DNA of 7,951 bases from Beijerinckiaceae bacterium (GTDB taxonomy: Bacteria; Pseudomonadota; Alphaproteobacteria; Rhizobiales; Beijerinckiaceae). The notes under the pieces are model-generated. The model was given only the letters and a program-made list of their open reading frames with translations, was not told where the DNA came from and did no database searches. The stretch lies in the NCBI GenBank assembly GCA_027311205.1, contig DAICZI010000061.1, positions 1 through 7,951 of the forward strand, given 5' to 3'. A program made the position numbers and the translations under genes. Of the stretch, positions 1 through 4,654 are shown one piece after another. Numbering within the stretch: position 1 is the stretch's first letter; every line of letters begins with the position of its first letter.

Positions 1-247
1 GCCTTTGGCTGGCATTGTCGATCACCAGTTGCGGGCCGGTGGGCGCGGCGGCGGGTGGCAGCGGGCGTGATGCGCCGTTGGCGGCGATCCAGTCCGTCAC
101 CTGGGCAGCGCTCCAGCGGTTGCCCATGCCGGGCAGCGGCCTTGGAAAGCCGCAGGCGTCCATGCGCGCCATGGTGCGACTGAGCGCGACCGTGCTGGGA
201 AATTTCAGCAGGTCGGCGAGCTCGCGGAGGTCATAGACAAGGCTCAT
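1..247 (-). CDS. AlpA/excisionase-like HTH DNA-binding protein (partial, runs off left edge)
   Basis: The first 82 codons are visible, starting at ATG 247-245; the C-terminus lies outside the window. The N-terminal ~55 residues have the pattern of short phage winged-helix proteins of the AlpA/excisionase/MerR-like type: a YDLRELADLL first helix, a turn-recognition helix around 18-30, then GFPRPLPGMGNRW and a closing helix with VTDWIAANG. A Pro/Ala-rich linker begins near residue 61. The ATG overlaps the TGA of the upstream gene (ATGA at 244-247), so translation is probably coupled, and a GGAG lies about 7 bases upstream. By position it is a distal gene of the leftward early operon, where temperate phages often keep recombination-directionality factors beside an integrase. 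Its role as excisionase or transcription activator is inferred. The DNA-binding fold is fairly secure, the exact function is not. Confidence 0.72.
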   Translation of the reverse strand, partial: MSLVYDLRELADLLKFPSTVALSRTMARMDACGFPRPLPGMGNRWSAAQVTDWIAANGASRPLPPAAAPTGPQLVIDNASQR

Positions 248-618
248 GGGACGTCTCCGGGGCGAATGATGCGCGGCGCGACGTCAAGCGCGCCGCCGTG
301 GCGTTCCATGACAATGCCCGACAAAGCGTGGTGTGCCGTCGTGATCATGTCGGTGCAGAACGACCGCGCCAGGCCGAGCGGGTCATCGGCGTCGGCGAAC
401 AGAGTGACGATGATAAACGCAAGCTGCACGTTGATGCAGTGCAGGGTTCGTCCAAACCCCAGTGAGTCGGTGGCGGCTCTGGCATGGGCGGCGTACAGCA
501 GCTCGACGGCGGCGGTGGCGGGCAGCAAAGCCTGCACGCTGGCCATGATCCCCTGCATCTCGGGCGGCATGTCCGCGACAATGTCGGCCTCAAGGCGCTT
601 GATGTCGATAGATCGCAT
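244..618 (-). CDS. Hypothetical protein, first gene of the leftward early operon
   Basis: A 124-residue protein that I do not recognise. It starts MRSIDIKRLEADIVADMPPE and is mostly helical in appearance, with a hydrophobic stretch around residues 64-75 (CINVQLAFIIVTLF) that is too short and too isolated to call a membrane segment confidently. It contains two Cys and several His but no recognisable metal motif. A GGAG about 8 bases upstream supports the ATG at 618. It is the first gene behind the operator-bearing promoter at 654-685, so it should be expressed early on induction or infection, at the position of N or kil-like genes in lambda. That position suggests an early regulatory or host-takeover role, but nothing in the sequence shows one. 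Its stop overlaps the start of the next gene by ATGA. The plus-strand reading of the same DNA is a shadow, because only the minus frame has the RBS, promoter and coupling. Confidence 0.75.
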   Translation of the reverse strand: MRSIDIKRLEADIVADMPPEMQGIMASVQALLPATAAVELLYAAHARAATDSLGFGRTLHCINVQLAFIIVTLFADADDPLGLARSFCTDMITTAHHALSGIVMERHGGALDVAPRIIRPGDVP

Positions 619-653
619 GATAGGTCTCCAAATCAGCGGCGTGCTGACGGGAG

Positions 654-685
654 ACTATAAGTATAAATACTTTGTCAGTTGTCAA
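654..685 (-). promoter_or_regulatory. Leftward early promoter (pL-like)
   Basis: Read on the minus strand, a perfect TTGACA -35 lies at 685-680. The -10 is less clear: TACTTA (663-658) gives a 16-bp spacer, ACTTAT (662-657) gives 17 bp, and TATAGT (659-654) is better by sequence but 20 bp away. The surrounding 100 bp is markedly AT-rich in otherwise GC-rich DNA. The operator at 659-672 covers the spacer and -10 zone, and the one at 684-697 touches the -35, so a bound repressor would block it. It points at the 124-residue gene starting at 618. Confidence 0.65.
659..672. promoter_or_regulatory. Operator O1 (inverted repeat AAGTAT-N2-ATACTT)
   Basis: AAGTATAAATACTT has perfect 6-bp half-sites separated by two bases. 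The same half-sites and spacing recur at 1803-1816 on the other side of the repressor gene. It overlaps the -10/spacer of the leftward promoter. I infer that it binds the repressor encoded at 1119-1769, and possibly also the cro-position protein. Confidence 0.78.
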
Positions 686-697
686 GCATAAAAACTT
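684..697. promoter_or_regulatory. Operator O2 (degenerate second copy)
   Basis: AAGCATAAAAACTT matches AAGTAT-N2-ATACTT at 10 of 12 half-site positions. It starts 25 bp from O1 and ends at the -35 element of the leftward promoter (its AAGCAT half overlaps TTGACA on the other strand). Paired operators of unequal strength are normal in lambdoid control regions. Being degenerate in AT-rich DNA, it is less certain than O1. Confidence 0.55.
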
Positions 698-720
698 GGA
701 TCAATGCATGCCGGCAAAAA

Positions 721-876
721 TTATTTTTCGATTTCGCGTTTCCATGTTTCGATTTCCGCGTCGTTGGCTCGCATGGCGCGCTCCACGATGCCAGCAACGG
801 TAAGAGCGTCCCAAACCCCAAGCGTGTCCTGCGGCTGCCTGAGCAAAGGAACGTAATATTCGATCAGGTGTGCCAT
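721..876 (-). CDS. Small 51-residue protein downstream of the repressor (rexB position)
   Basis: An ORF starting at ATG 876-874 and ending TAA at 723-721. The product begins MAHLIEYYVPLLRQPQDTLG and ends in a charged amphipathic helix (VERAMRANDAEIETWKREIEK), suggesting helix-mediated pairing or coiled-coil assembly. An in-frame TGA (894-892) just upstream, which is the stop of the preceding gene, fixes the upstream limit. The start is 15 bases after that stop; the spacing to any SD-like sequence is poor (GGGA about 18 bases upstream), so translation probably depends on ribosomes leaving the upstream gene. It is the last gene of the leftward repressor operon and ends before the operator region. 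I do not recognise the family. Its GC-ending codons, lack of rare codons and operon position support it as a real gene. Confidence 0.55.
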   Translation of the reverse strand: MAHLIEYYVPLLRQPQDTLGVWDALTVAGIVERAMRANDAEIETWKREIEK

Positions 877-891
877 TTGAATGCGATCGGG

Positions 892-1122
892 TCATCCCTG
901 GGCTGACGAGCGGCGTATAGCCGTGTCGGCAATGGCCTCGATCAAAGCTGTGGGAATGGTTCGCCAGTCTTCGCCCGCGCGCTTGAATGTCTCGCGGGTG
1001 AAGGCAACGGCCGTGAATCTGAGTGGGAACAAGTGGCCGACAAAACTCAGGAAGATGGGCTTGGCAATCATGCCAAGAGCGAAAACGCCGGTAGTCAACG
1101 CCATGATGGCTGGCCATCTCAC
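892..1122 (-). CDS. Small membrane protein co-transcribed with the repressor (rexA position)
   Basis: A 76-residue protein read from GTG at 1122, overlapping the repressor stop (GTGA at 1119-1122), with an AGGGG six bases upstream. Residues about 4-38 are strongly hydrophobic (PAIMALTTGVFALGMIAKPI, then LSFVGHLFPL), enough for one long or two short membrane segments. The remaining half is polar and helical (FTRETFKRAGEDW, TALIEAIADTAIRR) and probably faces the cytoplasm. The coupling means it is made whenever the repressor is made, that is, in the lysogen. Lysogen-expressed membrane proteins beside a repressor are often superinfection-exclusion factors, but that is inference from position; no family was recognised. 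The following small gene lies in the same frame, separated by this gene's TGA. Confidence 0.62.
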   Translation of the reverse strand: MRWPAIMALTTGVFALGMIAKPIFLSFVGHLFPLRFTAVAFTRETFKRAGEDWRTIPTALIEAIADTAIRRSSAQG

Positions 1123-1769
1123 GCCGCGCGCCCCTGCCTTTGCCGCAGGGACGCCACCACGACGCCTTTGACCATGACATTGACATTGTCGATCGCCAGC
1201 AGCGGCGTTGCGGCGGTGTCGTAGGTTTTGGCCAGCAGATAGGGCGGCTCATAGACGCGAAACACCGTTTCGGCGGTAAACTGGCCCCATTGGTAGCGCT
1301 GGGCGCAGACAATATCGCCCGGCATCGGCAAAGCGTTGAGGTCAACAATCAGGATATCGCCGGGAAAATAGCCTGCCGCCTCAATGGCGCGCGAGGCCAG
1401 CCGCCAGGGTGCCAGCGCATTGTTGCGGCTTTTCAGCAGGTGCTTGACGGCATCGCTGACCGGCTCGGTCTCGTCGCGCTCCTGGAACGGCACCGCTTCG
1501 GGTTCCTGAAACGACGTCTCGCGCGGCATGGCCCCGAACTTCATCCGGCTGGCGCGTTCGAGCGCGGCAATGGTGCGCGACGACAGCACGTGCGGGTAGT
1601 CCGGATCATTGAGAAAATTGGTGACGGTCGTCTGGGCGAGGCCAGCCGCCTTCGCCAGAGCGGTGCCGCTCATTTTCGTCTGGTCGAGCACGAGGCGGAG
1701 CCATGCCCGCTGGTCGTTTCGGATGTCGGTCATACGCAACAATGTGGACATCCCGAAAAAGGAAGGCAC
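1119..1769 (-). CDS. CI-like phage repressor: HTH plus S24-like C-terminal domain lacking catalytic residues
   Basis: A 216-residue transcription repressor expected to hold the prophage silent by binding the operators on both sides. Residues ~33-55 (SGTALAKAAGLAQTTVTNFL) are a Cro/CI-type helix-turn-helix. Residues ~115-210 match the S24/LexA C-terminal fold: the run YFPGDILIVD, then MPGDIVCAQ, then MVKGVVVASL. The usual GDSM serine position is occupied by SRAIE (no Ser-Met), and the usual TVKR lysine is Phe (TVFR, residues 168-171). No Ala-Gly cleavage dipeptide lies in the linker. It should therefore dimerise but not self-cleave. The longest reading starts at GTG 1769; ATG 1751 and ATG 1733 (MTDIRNDQ) are equally possible, since none has a clear SD and the message may be leaderless. 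It overlaps the downstream membrane-protein gene by GTGA. Confidence 0.85.
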   Translation of the reverse strand: MPSFFGMSTLLRMTDIRNDQRAWLRLVLDQTKMSGTALAKAAGLAQTTVTNFLNDPDYPHVLSSRTIAALERASRMKFGAMPRETSFQEPEAVPFQERDETEPVSDAVKHLLKSRNNALAPWRLASRAIEAAGYFPGDILIVDLNALPMPGDIVCAQRYQWGQFTAETVFRVYEPPYLLAKTYDTAATPLLAIDNVNVMVKGVVVASLRQRQGRAA

Positions 1770-1794
1770 GAATTAGGAATGCATCAAAAAATGC

Positions 1795-1824
1795 TTGACT
1801 TCAAGTATTAATACTTCGTAATTT
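1795..1824 (+). promoter_or_regulatory. Rightward early promoter (pR-like)
   Basis: TTGACT (1795-1800) is a near-consensus -35, followed by an 18-bp spacer and TAATTT (1819-1824); GTAATT at 1818 gives 17 bp. The palindromic operator at 1803-1816 fills the spacer, so bound repressor would exclude RNA polymerase. It points at the long rightward operon starting at 1902, with a leader of roughly 70 bases. A leftward promoter for the repressor must lie in this same region, but I could not assign its boxes. Confidence 0.62.
1803..1816. promoter_or_regulatory. Operator O3 (perfect 14-bp palindrome)
   Basis: AAGTATTAATACTT is a perfect palindrome built from the same 6-bp half-sites and 2-bp spacing as O1. 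It lies between the -35 and -10 of the rightward promoter and 34 bp upstream of the longest repressor start, so it can control both directions. An isolated ATGCTT half-site at 1791-1796, overlapping the -35, repeats the arrangement seen at the leftward promoter, but its other half is not conserved. Confidence 0.8.
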
Positions 1825-1901
1825 GCCGACGGTGGTTGCGTCTCGGCCGCCGCGTTTGCGTTGCGTCTCGTGTTTTTCCCTGGCTCGCAAACGGCGGCAT
1901 T

Positions 1902-2429
1902 ATGACATTCGACCAAATCGAGGACGCCCGCATCAGGCTTGGCTGGAGCCAGCGCACCCTGGCCCTGCGGGCTGGCACGAAGCCCGATGTTTATTACCGT
2001 GCGGCGCGCGGCAAGGTGGTGCCACGGGCGCGCACCTTGCGGCGCTGGGCTATGGCGCTGGCCCTGCCGGAGCCGTCCGCAAGGGCCGTTCCTGACATGA
2101 CGCAAGCGCTGATCCTCGCGACCTTTCGCGGCTTTGCGGCGCATTTTGCCGCGCTGCACGGGCTCGACGCCGCGACGGCGCTCGCCTCCGATCCGGGCCT
2201 GCGGGCCAATGCCTCGGCGTCGTGGCGCGACGCGGCGCGGGTGCGCGAGCTGGCGGTCTATTGCACCGTCACAGAACTCAATCTGTCCGGCTCGAAGGTG
2301 GCGGCGGCGATCGGCCTGACCAAGCAGGCGGTGAGCCTGATGCTGCGGCGGGTAGAAGACCTGCGCGACCAGCCCGTGTGGGATGCGCAAATTGCCGCGG
2401 CGGCGGCGCTGATTTCAGGGAGGAAATGA
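1902..2429 (+). CDS. Cro-position regulator with two helix-turn-helix domains (XRE-like N-terminus, DnaA-C-like C-terminus)
   Basis: A 175-residue protein, the first gene of the rightward operon. Residues 2-52 look like a Cro/CI-type HTH (TFDQIEDARIRLGWSQRTLA, then GTKPDVYYRAARGK). Residues ~112-155 form a second HTH with the wording of DnaA C-terminal-like domains: ARVRELAVYCTVTELNLSGS, a GLTKQAVS recognition helix, then LRRVEDLRDQP. The middle (65-105) is an Ala-rich helical linker. ATG 1902 is chosen because the HTH starts there and GGCGG lies a few bases upstream; the frame stays open to an ATG at 1836, but those residues (RLGRRVCVASRVF) look like leader sequence. It may act as the Cro-like antagonist of the repressor, a CII-like activator or a replication-origin binder. 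The HTHs are well supported, the role is inferred. Confidence 0.8.
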   Translation: MTFDQIEDARIRLGWSQRTLALRAGTKPDVYYRAARGKVVPRARTLRRWAMALALPEPSARAVPDMTQALILATFRGFAAHFAALHGLDAATALASDPGLRANASASWRDAARVRELAVYCTVTELNLSGSKVAAAIGLTKQAVSLMLRRVEDLRDQPVWDAQIAAAAALISGRK

Positions 2430-2557
2430 TGACGGCTTTATTTGTCTTTCTGTTTGCGGGCGGCGGCGGCGTGGTGGGTTATCTCATCGGCTTTATGGCC
2501 GGCCTTGATTGTGCCGACCAAAAGTGGGTGCGCCTGTGCCGCAGACGGGTGCTGTGA
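2429..2557 (+). CDS. 42-residue single-span membrane protein
   Basis: The product starts MTALFVFLFAGGGG, continues VVGYLIGFMAGLDCADQKW, and ends in a basic tail VRLCRRRVL. The hydrophobic, glycine-rich segment (residues ~3-26) fits one membrane helix; the positive tail predicts a cytoplasmic C-terminus. A strong SD (GGGAGG at 2418-2423) lies 5 bases before ATG 2429; ATG 2426 in the same frame is too close to it. The start overlaps the stop of the double-HTH gene (ATGATG at 2426-2431), and its own stop overlaps the next start (TGATG). I do not recognise a family. Small membrane proteins in early operons can be exclusion, host-inhibition or assembly factors; nothing visible decides among these. 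Confidence 0.68.
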   Translation: MTALFVFLFAGGGGVVGYLIGFMAGLDCADQKWVRLCRRRVL

Positions 2558-2895
2558 TGGCCAAGGGGCGGCCCAGCATCGCGGCGCGGCGCCAGGCGGT
2601 GTGGCGGCTGAAGCTTGAGGGCGCGCCGGAAGCGGCGATTGCCCTGGAACTGGGCCTTAACCCCTACACGGTCCACAATGATATCCTGTTTGGACGCGTT
2701 GTGGGCGCGGTGCCGCCCTTTGTGCCGGCGCCGCGGGGTCGTGAGGGCGTCACGACGCGCCTTGATGCGGCGGCGCGGGCGCGCGGCATCAGCAGCCCTG
2801 CCCTGAAACGGCGTCTCTGGCGCCTCCTGTACAAGGAGCCGAGCCTGATCGACGCCATTCTCGATGACGGCGTGACAACGCGGGGGCCGTCATGA
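2557..2895 (+). CDS. Small HTH DNA-binding protein of the replication operon
   Basis: A 112-residue basic protein. Residues ~12-46 form a helix-turn-helix of the sigma-region-4/terminase-small-subunit style: RRQAVWRLKLEGAPEAAIAL then ELGLNPYTVHNDI. A Pro-rich hinge (VPPFVPAPRGRE) leads to a second helical part (AAARARGISSPALKRRLWRL) that resembles another small DNA-contacting module. The start at ATG 2557 is chosen because it overlaps the preceding TGA by one base and begins the conserved-looking MAKGRPS; the frame is open back to 2509, but that would overlap the membrane-protein gene. It joins the primase gene by ATGA (2892-2895). Placed immediately before the primase, it could be an origin-recognition or loading factor, or a transcription regulator; the role is inferred only. 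Confidence 0.72.
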   Translation: MAKGRPSIAARRQAVWRLKLEGAPEAAIALELGLNPYTVHNDILFGRVVGAVPPFVPAPRGREGVTTRLDAAARARGISSPALKRRLWRLLYKEPSLIDAILDDGVTTRGPS

Positions 2896-3935
2896 GCGGG
2901 CAGGCGCGCAGCGGCTCGATTGCCGACCTCAAGGACATGCTGAAAGCCAGGATCGAGGCGCTGGCGGCGGAACTGGCCCCGCACGGCAAGCGCCAGGGCA
3001 ATGCCTGGGTGGCGTCCTCGCCGCTGCGCGATGACAGGAACCCGTCGTTCGCGATCTGGCTGACGGGCGCGCCGGGGGCGTGGAAGGATTTTGCCACCGA
3101 CGAAAAGGGCGACGTGATCGACCTGATTGCCGCGGTGAAATGCGGCGCTGGCGTGCCGCCGAGCCGCGAGGCGAAAGGCCAGGCGCTGGAATGGGCACGG
3201 AGCTGGCTGGGGATTTCGCGATCCGGCCGGGCCGAGGTGCAGAGCCTGCGCCGGGCAGCATCGGCCGACGCGGCGACGCGCGAGCGCGAGGCTCTGGCGC
3301 TGCGCGAGGCCAAACGGCGCAAGGCCTTTGAGTTGTGGCTTTCGGGCAAAGCCTGCCGCGACACGCCGGTGGAGACCTATCTGCGGGCGCGCGGCATCGA
3401 GGCGCGGGCAATTGTCGGGCTGGCCCCGTGCCTGCGGTTCAAGCCTTTGATGCAGCATCCGTTCGAGGCGCATGTCGGCCCGGCGATGCTGGCGAAATTT
3501 CTGACCCCGTGCGGGGATTTTGCCGCCGTGCATGTGACGTTTTTGAGGGATGACGGCGCCACCAAGGCCGATGTGACGCGCGGCAAGATTATCTTCGGGG
3601 CGTTTGGCGGCGCGGCCATCCGGCTGCGCGAGCCGCTTGAGCCGGTGCCGGGGCCGCTGGTGATTTGCGAGGGCATCGAGGACGGGCTGACGATTGCCGA
3701 GGCCATGCCGGACTGGCGGATCTGGGCGGCGGGGTCGCTCGGCAATATTGGCGCGCAGCCCTGCCCGGCTGGGGCCAATGCTCTGGTGGTGGCGGCCGAC
3801 AATGACCAGAAGGCGGCGACGATTGCCGCGCTGGAGCGCGGCTTGGCACATCTCAAGCGGCACAATGTGCCGGTCGAAGTGGTGTGGCCAACCCATGGCG
3901 CCAAGGATTTCAACGATTTGAGGAGGATGGCATGA
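2892..3935 (+). CDS. Toprim-domain DNA primase, CHC2-like N-terminus without zinc cysteines
   Basis: A 347-residue phage primase expected to make RNA primers for the neighbouring helicase. Residues ~36-82 follow the layout of the DnaG zinc-binding domain (ASSPLRDDRNPSFAIW, then WKDFATDEKGDVIDLIA), but the positions normally held by zinc-ligand Cys/His are not conserved. A charged helical linker (~115-150) precedes the core. The Toprim domain spans ~250-345, with the catalytic Glu260 in VICEGIEDGL, the metal-binding pair Asp303/Asp305 in AADNDQ, and a closing GAKDFNDL (336-343) typical of phage and plasmid Toprim primases. ATG 2892 overlaps the previous stop (ATGA). The next gene begins inside its stop, so primase and the following protein are coupled. 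Family assignment is strong, enzymatic activity is inferred. Confidence 0.88.
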   Translation: MSGQARSGSIADLKDMLKARIEALAAELAPHGKRQGNAWVASSPLRDDRNPSFAIWLTGAPGAWKDFATDEKGDVIDLIAAVKCGAGVPPSREAKGQALEWARSWLGISRSGRAEVQSLRRAASADAATREREALALREAKRRKAFELWLSGKACRDTPVETYLRARGIEARAIVGLAPCLRFKPLMQHPFEAHVGPAMLAKFLTPCGDFAAVHVTFLRDDGATKADVTRGKIIFGAFGGAAIRLREPLEPVPGPLVICEGIEDGLTIAEAMPDWRIWAAGSLGNIGAQPCPAGANALVVAADNDQKAATIAALERGLAHLKRHNVPVEVVWPTHGAKDFNDLRRMA

Positions 3936-4654
3936 CAATGGATTTTGACGGGTGGGAGGCTGCCACGGCGGCTGCGATGCACGCCTGCAGTGCGGCGAGC
4001 GAAGAGGCGTCGGAGGCCTTCGCGGAGATGCTGGAGGCGACGTTTGCTGATGAGGGCGCTGAATTTGTGGTCAAGGCCTTCGCCTATCTGCGCCAGGCGC
4101 GCACGGCGCGGCCTGAAGATGTCTTCATCATGGGCGCCCGCAAGAAGCTGCATCTGCTGCCGGAGGGCAGCTTTGCCAGCCTGTCCGATGAAGCCTCGCG
4201 GTTTTTCCGGGTGTTCACCGCCTGCGCCAAAGGCATCATTGCCGAATATGACGTGGTCAAGCCCAAGGCGGTGCAACCGGCGTCGTTTGGCTCCGGGGGC
4301 GACGATACTATTTTCGAGAATGCCTATGCCGAGCCGGGCCTGCTGGTGACACGCCCCGAGTCCGCGCCGCCTGTGGTGCGCCAGCCGGGCGGCCCGATTT
4401 CGACGTCGGGCGCGCCGACCATGGCGGAATTCATGGCCATGACGCCGGAACAGCGGCGACCCTTTGCCGAAATGTTCGGCATGGAGAGCGTGCGCGAATG
4501 GAGCGCCGACAAGGTGCAGGAGTTTCTCGGCCGTGCGCCGGAACCGACGCGCCGCATTACTCCGGTGGAATTTGCCGAGATCGAGGGCGCACCCCTCCGG
4601 CAAAACAAACCGGCAGCATCCCGCAGCCGGGCCAAAGCAAAGGCAAAATCATGA
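3932..4654 (+). CDS. Hypothetical acidic protein with basic Lys/Ala tail, between primase and helicase
   Basis: A 240-residue protein of unrecognised family. An excellent SD (AGGAGG, 3921-3926) sits 5 bases before ATG 3932, which overlaps the primase stop (ATGA). The first ~110 residues are helical and acidic, rich in Ala and Glu (AASEEASEAFAEMLEATFAD), and look like one folded domain ending near YDVVKPKAV. A Pro/Gly-rich linker (115-160) follows. Residues ~163-202 (MAEFMAMTPEQRRPFAEMFG, ADKVQEFLGRAP) form a short second helical unit. The last dozen residues are a basic tail (SRSRAKAKAKS) able to contact nucleic acid. Position between primase and helicase suggests a replication accessory factor such as a helicase loader or single-strand binder, but no diagnostic motif is present. 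Confidence 0.75.
   Translation: MTMDFDGWEAATAAAMHACSAASEEASEAFAEMLEATFADEGAEFVVKAFAYLRQARTARPEDVFIMGARKKLHLLPEGSFASLSDEASRFFRVFTACAKGIIAEYDVVKPKAVQPASFGSGGDDTIFENAYAEPGLLVTRPESAPPVVRQPGGPISTSGAPTMAEFMAMTPEQRRPFAEMFGMESVREWSADKVQEFLGRAPEPTRRITPVEFAEIEGAPLRQNKPAASRSRAKAKAKS

Noticed and set aside
266..691. 141-codon plus-strand ORF over the leftward early gene
   Set aside because: It would read through the operator/promoter region and lacks an RBS; the minus-strand gene has a promoter, SD and ATGA coupling.
716..728. AAAAATTATTTTT as a terminator for the repressor operon
   Set aside because: There is no GC-rich stem before the T run; it is simple AT-rich symmetry at the stop codon of the 51-residue gene.
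1133..1149. CCTGC/GCAGG inverted repeat near the repressor 3' end as a terminator or attenuator
   Set aside because: The stem is only 5 bp, has no following T run, and lies within coding sequence just before a coupled gene.
701..1348. 215-codon minus-strand ORF across the end of the repressor and both small genes
   Set aside because: It is out of frame with the HTH/S24 repressor and with the coupled small genes, and its composition is shadow-like.
1783..1796. Fourth full operator next to the rightward -35
   Set aside because: Only the ATGCTT half is conserved; the other half (ATCAAA) matches the consensus poorly, so it is noted only as a half-site.
2664..4603. Two very long antisense ORFs (424 and 408 codons) opposite the primase and the 240-residue gene
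   Set aside because: They are His/Arg/Pro-rich mirror readings of GC-rich coding DNA, without RBS or family resemblance; the plus strand has Toprim motifs and coupled starts.
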